Shown here piece by piece: positions 46,171 to 52,978 of a DNA stretch of 52,978 nt. This DNA is from Bacteroidales bacterium (GTDB lineage Bacteria; Bacteroidota; Bacteroidia; Bacteroidales; F082): NCBI GenBank assembly GCA_015493215.1, contig WGDP01000056.1, positions 1-52,978 on the forward strand, read 5' to 3'. Each line of letters opens with the position of its first letter. The first letter of the stretch is position 1. The notes below the pieces were generated by a model. The model worked only from the letters and a program-made list of their open reading frames with translations, was not told the DNA's origin and did no database searches. The translations under genes and the position numbers were made by a program.

Positions 46171-46998
46171 TTGAAAAAACGGTCGGTATTACTTTGGTTT
46201 GTGCTTTTCAGCGTGATGCTTTTTGCTCAAAAAAAAGAGGCTAAAAAAATAAAACTCAAAGAGGGCTATGGTTTTGTGTTGGGAAATATTGGCTTTGCAG
46301 TTGACAGCTCCGACTTTTTTATTGGCGATGTTCAGTCGGGAACACAGTCCACTTATAAACTGAAGATGTACAATTATGGAAAAGAAGAGGTGGTGTTTTC
46401 TCCCGGAAAAAGCAGTCAGCTTATTTCGGTAACATACGATAATTCAATTCTTTATCCGCACACTGAAGGGGTGGCCAATGTCCATTTTAATGCTGTACGC
46501 GAGTTACCACCCGGCCCGGTGCAATTGGAAGTTGTTATTGAAACAAACGACGAACTGAATCCATGGAAGTTTTTGTATCTGAATGCCAACATTATTAAAG
46601 GAGGTGGTATCGAAATAGGCAAAACACATTATATAGATACTGTTCCGAGAATGGTGTTTAACCATTATAACTTTGAGTATGGCCACAAAATCTTCAATGG
46701 ACGCGTCCGGCACGATTTTATGTTCTCAAATATGGGATCGAAAGAACTGGTAATTAAAAAAATTGAATTGTGTAACGGATGTGTTTTAAAAGGGAAACCC
46801 AACAGGGTTATTGAACCCGGTGAAAGCGGCAGCCTGGTACTTGCTATTAAAACCCGCGGAATAGGGGTAGCTCACCGAAGCATTAAGGTTTACACCAACG
46901 ACCCTGTTAATCCGGTTATTTATCTTGGCATTCATGGCACCGTAACTTTTAGCGGCCCCGCAAAAAAAGACCCCGCCTTTTGTAAAGAGAGCTTTTAA
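46171..46998 (+). CDS. DUF1573-domain exported protein
   Basis: The start codon is TTG, giving a proper signal peptide (MKKRSVLLWFVLFSVMLFAQ); no ATG nearby fits better. The 275-residue product has two tandem Ig-like DUF1573 units, about 45-140 (FFIGDVQSGTQSTYKLKMYNYGKEEV) and about 155-265 (FEYGHKIFNGRVRHDFMFSNMGSKEL...IKVYTNDPVNPVIYLGIHG). DUF1573 proteins are exported and common in Bacteroidota, with no defined biochemical role. They may bind envelope components. The gene is preceded by a long leader or small RNA. Confidence 0.78.
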   Translation: MKKRSVLLWFVLFSVMLFAQKKEAKKIKLKEGYGFVLGNIGFAVDSSDFFIGDVQSGTQSTYKLKMYNYGKEEVVFSPGKSSQLISVTYDNSILYPHTEGVANVHFNAVRELPPGPVQLEVVIETNDELNPWKFLYLNANIIKGGGIEIGKTHYIDTVPRMVFNHYNFEYGHKIFNGRVRHDFMFSNMGSKELVIKKIELCNGCVLKGKPNRVIEPGESGSLVLAIKTRGIGVAHRSIKVYTNDPVNPVIYLGIHGTVTFSGPAKKDPAFCKESF

Positions 46999-47053
46999 AG
47001 GTTGCTATATTAGCTAATTCTTACTTTGATTTAATAAAAGTACTATCATATCA

Positions 47054-47144
47054 AATAGTACACTGATTTTTATGATTTGACTGATTCGACTGATTTTCTT
47101 CTTATCATAACAATCAGTTCTATCAGCCCGATCAGTGTACTATT
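47054..47144. repeat. 91-base inverted-repeat element (MITE-like)
   Basis: Perfect 14-base terminal inverted repeats, AATAGTACACTGAT and ATCAGTGTACTATT, flank an inner part rich in ACTGATT/AATCAGT. The whole can fold into one hairpin. It is the main feature of the 330-base spacer before rubrerythrin, and there is no ORF inside. Confidence 0.7.
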
Positions 47145-47291
47145 AAAAGACAGAAAGTTTATGTCGCTTATGGAACAACAACACAGCAAAATGGTTCTAA
47201 ATAAATTGTAACATCAAAATATTAATTAGCCAAACCTGGCCATCAGAATACTTCTTGTAAAAATCTTCTTTCTTATGAAACTAATAATGTT

Positions 47292-47299
47292 TACTTTTG
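47292..47299 (+). promoter_or_regulatory. -7 promoter element of rubrerythrin
   Basis: TACTTTTG, 29 bases before the ATG. Confidence 0.55.
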
Positions 47300-47328
47300 A
47301 GAAAATAATTTTTTAATAAAATACCATT

Positions 47329-47904
47329 ATGAAATCAATCAAAGGAACACAAACCGAGCAAAACCTGCTTAAGGCTTTTGCCGGTGAATCACAGGCACGT
47401 ATGCGTTACGATTATTTTTCAAAACAGGCCAAAAAAGAAGGCCTTGAACAAATTTCAGCCATTTTTAACGAAACGGCGCTAAACGAAAAAGAGCATGCAA
47501 AGCGATTTTTTAAATTCCTTGAAGGGGGAATGGTTGAAATAACAGCTGCTTATCCGGCAGGCATTATCGGCACCACCCTCGAAAATTTAAAAGCTGCCGC
47601 CGATGGCGAAAATGAAGAGTGGTCAGAATTATACCCCGAATTTGCCGATGTGGCCGAAAAAGAAGGGTTTAAAGATGTTGCCATTGCATTCAGGATGATT
47701 GCCCGCGTGGAAAAGGCACACGAAGAACGCTACAGAAAGTTATATGACAATCTGGATAGCGGAAGAGTCTTTGAACGTGAGGGAGTTATCGTATGGAAGT
47801 GCCGTAACTGCGGTTATTTACACGAAGGCAAAAAAGCACCTAAAAAATGCCCGGCCTGTTTGCACCCTCAATCCTATTTTGAAATTCAGGAAACTAATTT
47901 TTAG
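47329..47904 (+). CDS. Rubrerythrin
   Basis: This 191-residue cytoplasmic non-haem iron protein reduces hydrogen peroxide in anaerobes. The ferritin-like diiron domain (about 1-145) supplies iron ligands in [30 protein letters not shown] and [13 protein letters not shown]. The C-terminal rubredoxin-like domain has the two cysteine pairs CRNCGY and CPACLHP. Both sites are intact. It is monocistronic with its own promoter element. It points to an anaerobic or microaerophilic life style, in line with the hydrogenase and YgfK. Confidence 0.94.
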   Translation: MKSIKGTQTEQNLLKAFAGESQARMRYDYFSKQAKKEGLEQISAIFNETALNEKEHAKRFFKFLEGGMVEITAAYPAGIIGTTLENLKAAADGENEEWSELYPEFADVAEKEGFKDVAIAFRMIARVEKAHEERYRKLYDNLDSGRVFEREGVIVWKCRNCGYLHEGKKAPKKCPACLHPQSYFEIQETNF

Positions 47905-48095
47905 GTTTATTCAATTTGGTAATTACGGTTATCCATTTTCGTAATTGGATATAAAACATCCGGCAAAACCAAATACTGTTTTGCCATAATGTGCGCAGTT
48001 TCAATCACTCCCTGTTTTTGGCACGCGTATTGGTAAAGAAGTGCATCATCAGGAGGGAACCTGCTGGTAAATGTAAATTTGGTTTTGGTGAATCA

Positions 48096-48130
48096 GGTCG
48101 GTGTAACAAACTCCGGCCTTTTTCTTTTTT
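48096..48130 (+). terminator. Terminator-like hairpin with T-run in the rubrerythrin/zinc-ribbon gap
   Basis: GGTCGG pairs with CCGGCC (one G.T pair) around an 11-base loop, followed by TTTTTCTTTTTT. It lies nearly 200 bases beyond the rubrerythrin stop in a 404-base gap without a recognisable gene. It may end a long 3' UTR or an unannotated small RNA. Confidence 0.55.
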
Positions 48131-48308
48131 ATGTGTTCATACTCAACCATTTTGGAGGTTTAAATACAATACAAACCGCGGCAGGCATCAACGGCATAAA
48201 TAAAACAGCTTAGTTTATATTCCTTCTGAATTATCTTTTTCGCTTGTTTACAATACTTCTATTGTTTATTTTTACACAGCTAATATTATCAATATAAAAA
48301 TTATCAAT

Positions 48309-48722
48309 ATGAAGTCACACGTTTCGCTTGAAGTCCAATGTCCGTTTTGCATGAAATCATTTATGTGTGAAGAGCACAAGTTGCACCATTTTCCCAGCAT
48401 CAAATTAAATGTAATGACCCCAAAGCAGAGAGGAACCATTCATCTGTGTTCGGTTTACGAATGTTTTGATCACTATTCGGATATTGACATCCCCGACAAA
48501 ACCATTGTTGAGTTTACCTGCCCCCATTGCAACAAAGAGCTATTGGTAAAAGAGGAGTGTAAAATTTGTGGCGCCCCCATGGTTTCGCTGACTTTAAAAA
48601 CGGGAGGCCGGGTAAACATTTGTTCACGCAAGGGCTGCTCAAATCACTATGTGGCTTTTGAAGACCTTAACAGCGAACTGCTTAGCTTTTACGAAAAATT
48701 TAAATATGGACATCACAAATAA
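48309..48722 (+). CDS. Duplicated zinc-ribbon protein next to the hox operon, unknown
   Basis: This 137-residue cytoplasmic protein consists of two similar halves. Half 1 has CPFC, then a CSVYECFDHY motif. Half 2 has CPHC, CKIC and CSRKGCSNHY. The shared end (LCS..-C..HY and ICSRKGCSNHY) shows an internal duplication, and the cysteine/histidine spacing suggests two zinc sites. I recognise no named family. It lies between rubrerythrin and a HypD-like gene, 1.15 kb before hoxF and on the same strand as hoxF. A link to hydrogenase or redox metabolism is inferred from position only. The first half lacks the CKIC counterpart, having MCEEHKLHH instead. Confidence 0.65.
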   Translation: MKSHVSLEVQCPFCMKSFMCEEHKLHHFPSIKLNVMTPKQRGTIHLCSVYECFDHYSDIDIPDKTIVEFTCPHCNKELLVKEECKICGAPMVSLTLKTGGRVNICSRKGCSNHYVAFEDLNSELLSFYEKFKYGHHK

Positions 48723-48747
48723 TAACTGCTATTGTCTATCTATTACT

Positions 48748-49644
48748 CTACAACAAGTTAGCATCAAAAGCACTATATTTCTCTCTTATTTTAAATGCTC
48801 CGGCGTTAACAATTGTGCCATCTTTAAACAGCAAATCAGCAGGCTCAAAAACCTCTTCTATCATCCAGCGCGAACGGTTAATAATCTCATCCGATACCTC
48901 TTTTGTTCGCTGAAAAACAGTTGCAGGCTTGTTTTCGAGTTTTTGACTTATCAGCATCCAAACGGACTGCATAATTTCAGCAGGTTCATACCCACTGATA
49001 ACAACTCCTTTATTATAGGTGAGTGAAATTGATGAATAGGCACCCGGTCCCGTGTTTAATCCCACCTTCAAAGGAATTATAAAACCATCAATGTTATGTT
49101 TGCCGGAGGCCAGTGCTTTAATAATACCCGGCATTTGACAATGCTGCTGAAACACAAAAAAGTTTCTAAACCCAACGGTTTTTGCTTTAGCCAACCCTGC
49201 CGCCGTTACCAGGGCTTCATCTTCGTATCCTGTAATGGCATACAACACTTTGTTCCGGCGTTTTTTTGATGCCACCACCATGGCACCGAGAATATCATCA
49301 ACAATTCTGATGTCAGCGCCGGACTCCATCTGATCCTTAAGGTTTGATTGCGAACCCGGTAAGGATAAATAGTGCTCTTTAATGGTAAGAATAGCCTTTT
49401 CCGATTTGGAAAAATCAATCATCCTGTCCACAAAATCCGTGTCCTCACAAAATAAACCAAAATCCGTTTCGCTCTTCAACGAAATCCAATCGGGCAACCA
49501 ATCCTCCAATTCATATTTTTGCACTATATTCCTTAAGTCGGCACCCGGCATCAAAATTGTAAAAGGCTCTGCCTCAACATCGTTTATCAACGAAGCAAAA
49601 TGTTTTACCACATCGCGGTCTATGTAATTTTCCGGTAAACTCAT
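48748..49644 (-). CDS. Shortened HypD-like protein lacking the HypD cysteine motifs
   Basis: I start at the ATG at 49644 (MSLPENY); the ORF-track start is a GTG that lies inside the TAATTTTG promoter element. The 298-residue product aligns by eye with HypD, the scaffold for CN/CO ligand assembly on [NiFe] hydrogenases. Matching blocks are LSLPGSQSNLKDQMESGADIRIV, YAITGYEDEALVTAAGL, GVVISGYEPAEIMQSVWML and EEVFEPADLLFKDG...REKYSAFDA. Where HypD has CGTHT, this protein reads MPGADLR. Where HypD has CPVC it reads FGLFC, and the C-terminal [4Fe-4S] cysteine region is absent. It is therefore unlikely to do normal HypD chemistry. It lies divergent from hoxF, 231 bases away, so a hydrogenase-linked role is likely. 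Confidence 0.72.
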   Translation of the reverse strand: MSLPENYIDRDVVKHFASLINDVEAEPFTILMPGADLRNIVQKYELEDWLPDWISLKSETDFGLFCEDTDFVDRMIDFSKSEKAILTIKEHYLSLPGSQSNLKDQMESGADIRIVDDILGAMVVASKKRRNKVLYAITGYEDEALVTAAGLAKAKTVGFRNFFVFQQHCQMPGIIKALASGKHNIDGFIIPLKVGLNTGPGAYSSISLTYNKGVVISGYEPAEIMQSVWMLISQKLENKPATVFQRTKEVSDEIINRSRWMIEEVFEPADLLFKDGTIVNAGAFKIREKYSAFDANLL

Positions 49645-49679
49645 TATATAACAATTTACATCCCCTACTCTATCGGGCA

Positions 49680-49687
49680 CAAAATTA
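49680..49687 (-). promoter_or_regulatory. -7 promoter element of the HypD-like gene
   Basis: The minus strand reads TAATTTTG, 35 bases before the ATG at 49644. It overlaps the GTG at 49680, ruling that codon out as the start. Confidence 0.5.
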
Positions 49688-49812
49688 ACCCTTTTATACT
49701 TGTCAAAAAAACATCTGCACCTTAATATCGAAGTTGTTTATAAGACTAATTCAAATCAATTTATATTGTTTCTAAATTTTATATCTGTTAAAACTTTAAC
49801 AGTAATATGATT

Positions 49813-49820
49813 TATATTTG
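49813..49820 (+). promoter_or_regulatory. -7 promoter element of the hox operon
   Basis: TATATTTG matches TAnnTTTG, 55 bases before the hoxF ATG. The operon and the HypD-like gene are thus fired from opposite sides of one 231-base region. Confidence 0.6.
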
Positions 49821-49875
49821 CTGTGAAATTATTAACAAATAGAAATGCCCATTAATTTTAATAAAACATAACGTT

Positions 49876-51690
49876 ATGCAAGACCTCATAACCAAAATAG
49901 TTAAGCGCTATCAGAGCGACAAAACCCGGCTGATGGATATACTGATGGATATCCAAACCGAGCGTGGTAACTTGTCGCGCGACGATTGCGGCCGGCTGGC
50001 ACAAAAACTTAAAATGTCAACGGCAGAAGTTTGTGAAACAGCCAGCTTCTATCATTTTTTAACCTGCAAAGAGGCTCAGTATAAGATTTATCTTAACAAC
50101 AGCATCACCTCCGAAATGGCAGGGCGTAAAATAGTTGCCGAAGCATTTGAAAAGGCATGTAACACATCATTTGGAGAAGTATCTGACGATGGGATGTTTT
50201 TTCTGGAGCATACCTCCTGCATCGGGATGAACGATCAGGAGCCTGCTGCACTTGTCAATGGCGTACCATTTACACAACTAACTCCTTACCGGGTTAAGGA
50301 GTTGATTACCGAATTGAAAAAAGGAAAATCACCCAAAGAAGCCATGTATGAAGCGCTTGGCGACGGCAGAAACAGTAACAACCTTATTCATAGCATGGTA
50401 AACAACCACATCAGAAAAAGAGGAGCAATTCTCACCAATGACTACCAACCTTTTGAAGTGGTAAAAACCAAACTTTGCGAACGCTCACCCGAAGAGATAA
50501 TCACCATAGTAGAAGGTTCCAACATTCGCGGTCGTGGCGGTGCAGGTTTTCCTACCGGGTTAAAATGGAAGTTTGGCCGGCTAACCAAAGCCGAACACCG
50601 GGTTATAATTTGTAATGCCGATGAAGGAGAACCCGGAACATTTAAAGACAGGGTGTTGCTTACCGAATTTCCTGAACTGGTATTTGAGGGCATGCTAATA
50701 GCTGCCTTTGCCACAGGTGCCGACATTGGTGTTTTGTACCTGCGCCATGAGTATAAATATCTGCTTAACTATCTCAACAGCATTTTGGAAAAGATGCGTA
50801 AAGATGAATTGTTGGGCAACAAAATAAACGGATGTAAGCACTTCAATTTTGATATCCGCATTCAACTCGGTGCTGGTGCCTATGTATGTGGTGAGGAGTC
50901 GGCCTTAATTGAATCGATGGAAGGAAAACGGGGAGAACCTCGCGACAAACCGCCATTCCCTGTGGAAAAGGGTTATTTGGGATATCCAACCATTGTTAAC
51001 AATGTGGAAACGCTGGCATCGGTGGTAAAAATTATTAAAAATGGTGCCGCCTGGTTCGATAATATGGGCACTTCCGATTCGGCCGGGACAAAAATTCTTA
51101 GCATTTCGGGCGACTGTCTCCATCCGGGTATTTACGAAGTGGAATGGGGCACCACCGTAAGAGAAGTTCTTGACATGGCAGGAGCTTACGATGTTCAGGC
51201 AATTCAGGTGGGCGGACCGTCGGGTATCCTGCTTTCCGAAAAAAGTTTTGACCGAACCTTAAGTTATTCCGACCTCGCCACCGGAGGCTCCATGATTATT
51301 TTTAACCACTCACGTGATATTCTGCGCGAGGTAGTTTTAAACTTTATGGACTTCTTTATCGAAGAATCGTGTGGCTCTTGTTCTACCTGCCGAATTATGC
51401 CAGTGGTGTTAAAAAACAAACTGCAAAAAATATTAAACGGACATGGCGTAAAACAAGATTTGGAAGATCTTGCTTCGTGGGGAAAACTTTTAAAAATCAG
51501 TCGTTGCGGACTTGGGCAAACAGCAGGCAATCCTGTGTTAACCAGCCTGGCCAACTTTAGAAAACTGTATGAAAACTTAATACAGCAGGATAAGGAGTTC
51601 GACACGGGCTTTGATTTGGAGAAAGCTGTGGTTGAGTCGTGCAATTTTGTGAATCGCAAACCGGTTTTAGAAACAAAAAATTTGAATTAA
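49876..51690 (+). CDS. hoxF: HoxF, diaphorase large subunit of NAD(H)-linked [NiFe] hydrogenase
   Basis: This 604-residue fusion of NuoE- and NuoF-like parts transfers electrons between NAD(H) and the hydrogenase. The NuoE-like thioredoxin fold covers about 1-155; only C58 (HFLTC) and the cysteine of HTSCIGMNDQEPA are obvious, fewer than the four of NuoE. The NuoF-like part shows the FMN loop RGRGGAGFPTGLKWKF near 218, the NADH segment CNADEGEPGTFKDR near 246 and GAYVCGEESALIESMEGKRG near 331. The [4Fe-4S] ligands are in SCGSCSTCR near 499 and SRCGLG near 543. It heads hoxF-U-Y-H, 1 base before hoxU, in the layout of group 3d bidirectional hydrogenases. Electron-bifurcating HydB-type subunits are similar, but HoxY downstream decides for Hox. 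Confidence 0.9.
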   Translation: MQDLITKIVKRYQSDKTRLMDILMDIQTERGNLSRDDCGRLAQKLKMSTAEVCETASFYHFLTCKEAQYKIYLNNSITSEMAGRKIVAEAFEKACNTSFGEVSDDGMFFLEHTSCIGMNDQEPAALVNGVPFTQLTPYRVKELITELKKGKSPKEAMYEALGDGRNSNNLIHSMVNNHIRKRGAILTNDYQPFEVVKTKLCERSPEEIITIVEGSNIRGRGGAGFPTGLKWKFGRLTKAEHRVIICNADEGEPGTFKDRVLLTEFPELVFEGMLIAAFATGADIGVLYLRHEYKYLLNYLNSILEKMRKDELLGNKINGCKHFNFDIRIQLGAGAYVCGEESALIESMEGKRGEPRDKPPFPVEKGYLGYPTIVNNVETLASVVKIIKNGAAWFDNMGTSDSAGTKILSISGDCLHPGIYEVEWGTTVREVLDMAGAYDVQAIQVGGPSGILLSEKSFDRTLSYSDLATGGSMIIFNHSRDILREVVLNFMDFFIEESCGSCSTCRIMPVVLKNKLQKILNGHGVKQDLEDLASWGKLLKISRCGLGQTAGNPVLTSLANFRKLYENLIQQDKEFDTGFDLEKAVVESCNFVNRKPVLETKNLN

Positions 51691-51691
51691 A

Positions 51692-52387
51692 ATGGCTGAT
51701 ACAATTAAAATAAAAATCGACGGTAAAGAAATCGTAACATCAAAAGGGAAAACCATACTGGAGGCAGCAACCGACAACAATGTTTATATTCCCACACTTT
51801 GCCATTTCCCCGGGGTACCTCCCAAAGGCTCATGTCGCATTTGTACCGTAAAAGTCAACAACAGGTTTATGACCTCCTGCTCCACACCTGCAGCCGACGG
51901 CATGACCATTAACAACAATCACGATGAAATTCTGGACTTCCGGAAAAGCATTGTAGAGCTACTTTTTGTGAGCGGCAATCACTTTTGCCCTGCCTGCGAA
52001 AAAAGTGGTAACTGTGAGCTTCAGGCGCTGGCATACCGACTGGGCATGTTGGTACCACGGTTTCCGTTTTTATTCCCTAAAAAAATGGTGGACGCCTCCA
52101 GCCCAAAAATTATTAAGGAGCAAAACAGATGCGTTTATTGCAAACGTTGTATAAAAACCATTAAGGACAAAGAGGGCAGACACTATTTTGCCTTTAACAA
52201 CCGTGGCAACAAACTGGAAGTTGTTTTAGACAAACAAATGGGAAACACCATTTCCGACAAACTGGCCCAACAAGCCATGGATAACTGCCCGGTAGGCTCT
52301 ATTATCTATAAAGGAAGAGGATTTTCGCAGCCCATAGGGACAAGAAAATATGACAAGGAACCCATTGGCAGCAACATTGAAGATTAA
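51692..52387 (+). CDS. hoxU: HoxU, diaphorase small iron-sulfur subunit
   Basis: This 231-residue protein corresponds to the N-terminal NuoG domains. A plant-type [2Fe-2S] domain has CHFPGVPPKGSCRICTV and CSTPAADG (about 36-75). A His/Cys3 [4Fe-4S] site is in NHFCPACEKSGNCELQ (about 95-110). A ferredoxin-like [4Fe-4S] site is in CVYCKRCIKT (near 147) with a further cysteine in DNCPVGSI (near 197). It wires HoxF to HoxY. It begins 1 base after the hoxF stop codon, so the two are tightly coupled. Confidence 0.92.
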   Translation: MADTIKIKIDGKEIVTSKGKTILEAATDNNVYIPTLCHFPGVPPKGSCRICTVKVNNRFMTSCSTPAADGMTINNNHDEILDFRKSIVELLFVSGNHFCPACEKSGNCELQALAYRLGMLVPRFPFLFPKKMVDASSPKIIKEQNRCVYCKRCIKTIKDKEGRHYFAFNNRGNKLEVVLDKQMGNTISDKLAQQAMDNCPVGSIIYKGRGFSQPIGTRKYDKEPIGSNIED

Positions 52388-52404
52388 TTGAAAAACAGAA
52401 AATC

Positions 52405-52953
52405 ATGGAAAAAAAAGTAATAGCTACCACCTCATTGGCAGGATGTTTCGGTTGCCACATGTCGTTTTTAGACATCGACGAAAGACTGCTTGATTTAATA
52501 GAACTGGTAGAATTTAACAAATCGCCCATTGACGACATTAAAAAGTTTACCAAACCTGTTGACATTGGCATTATCGAAGGCGGTTGTGCCAACAGCGAAA
52601 ATGTGGAAGTATTAAAATATTTTAGGGAGAACTGTAAAATTCTTGTTTCGTTGGGCGAATGTGCCATTATGGGCGGGCTTCCGGCCATGCGCAACGGAAT
52701 TCCCATCGACGAATGTATTGAGGAGGCCTATCTGAACGGCCCCACGGTACAGCTGAACAAGGAAAAGATTTTACCCAACGACGATGAGATACCCATGTTG
52801 TTAGACCGTGTGGTACCTTGCCATGAAGTGGTAAAAATTGATTATTTCCTTCCGGGTTGTGCACCTCGTGCCGATCTAATTTGGGACGCGCTGGTAGCCA
52901 TTGTTACAGGCAAAGAAATGGACTTGCCGTACGAAGTTGTAAAATTTGATTAA
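52405..52953 (+). CDS. hoxY: HoxY, [NiFe] hydrogenase small subunit
   Basis: This 182-residue small subunit binds one proximal [4Fe-4S] cluster. Its cysteines are in LAGCFGCHMSFLD (C14, C17), EGGCANSEN, LGECAIMGG and LPGCAPRADLIWD. The short length without extra cluster domains or a Tat signal fits the cytoplasmic group 3 type, not a periplasmic uptake enzyme. It begins 17 bases after hoxU, and hoxH starts 3 bases after its stop. It contacts the Ni-Fe subunit HoxH and passes electrons to HoxU/HoxF. Confidence 0.93.
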   Translation: MEKKVIATTSLAGCFGCHMSFLDIDERLLDLIELVEFNKSPIDDIKKFTKPVDIGIIEGGCANSENVEVLKYFRENCKILVSLGECAIMGGLPAMRNGIPIDECIEEAYLNGPTVQLNKEKILPNDDEIPMLLDRVVPCHEVVKIDYFLPGCAPRADLIWDALVAIVTGKEMDLPYEVVKFD

Positions 52954-52956
52954 AAC

Positions 52957-52978
52957 ATGAAAAGCAAAATATTATGTC
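52957..52978 (+). CDS. hoxH: Start of probable hoxH, [NiFe] hydrogenase large subunit, cut by window edge
   Basis: An ATG lies 3 bases after the hoxY stop and opens a frame reading MKSKILC before the window ends. Only seven codons are visible, so the call rests on operon order: hoxF-U-Y are followed by hoxH in known group 3d hydrogenases. Confidence 0.5.

Noticed and set aside
48061-48130. Cobalamin riboswitch, because of AGGGAACC and GGTG-like pieces
   Set aside because: The order and spacing of the conserved boxes do not match, and the downstream gene is not a B12-type transporter or enzyme.
47991-48203. 70-residue ORF in the rubrerythrin/zinc-ribbon gap
   Set aside because: No clear ribosome-binding region, odd composition, and it runs through a terminator-like hairpin.
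48748-49680. GTG start at 49680 for the HypD-like protein
   Set aside because: The codon lies within a TAATTTTG promoter element, and the ATG at 49644 starts the conserved part.

Overview
The window looks like the chromosome of an anaerobic or facultative Bacteroidota, probably of the Bacteroidales/Marinilabiliales type. The evidence is three secreted proteins with type IX secretion (T9SS) sorting domains, many promoters with the Bacteroidota -7 element TAnnTTTG, a long-form GAPDH, rubrerythrin, and typical Bacteroidota palindromic intergenic repeats. No phage, plasmid, rRNA or CRISPR locus is visible. The exact genus cannot be read from the sequence. Layout, 1-9.3 kb (minus strand): a selenium/purine-type catabolic block. 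It has a selenium-dependent xanthine dehydrogenase cut by the left edge and absent from the ORF track, two unlike fold-type II PLP enzymes, and the large flavin/iron-sulfur protein YgfK. A RhuM-PLD accessory gene is wedged inside the block. This matches the core of the anaerobic purine/urate degradation clusters (E. coli ygeX-ygfK-xdhD type), with the PLP part changed. 9.3-14.1 kb: a repeat-rich spacer, an ALDH7-like dehydrogenase, a chromate transporter and a beta-CASP nuclease. 14.4-19.1 kb: a 1181-residue T9SS type B adhesin-like protein with an apparent cohesin-like domain, a small secreted protein, and a decayed spacer with a G11 tract and a probable relic of an MNT-HEPN pair. 19.1-28.3 kb: an MtfA-type peptidase, then a divergent ion and acid-stress block: tandem USP and P3A proton ATPase on minus; two APC permeases, HdeD and MgtC/DUF4010 on plus. 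28.4-37.2 kb: a secreted beta-helix protein, tRNA-Arg(TCT), a TlpA thioredoxin, FabI, a palindrome array, CTP synthase, long GAPDH and a T9SS propeller protein. 37.3-47.9 kb: a 12-heme cytochrome c, phosphatidylserine decarboxylase, a monoheme cytochrome, a small winged-helix regulator, and a serine-biosynthesis operon (serC-serA-four-helix bundle-DUF1015). Then come a candidate structured RNA, a DUF1573 protein and rubrerythrin. 48.3-52.98 kb: the start of an NAD(H)-linked [NiFe] hydrogenase operon (hoxF-hoxU-hoxY-hoxH, cut by the right edge), preceded by a duplicated zinc-ribbon protein and by a shortened HypD homologue that has lost the HypD cysteine motifs. The most unusual items are this HypD-like/zinc-ribbon pair beside hox, the altered purine block, the 12-heme cytochrome and the ~106-nt RNA candidate. 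All calls come from reading the sequence; no database search was run.
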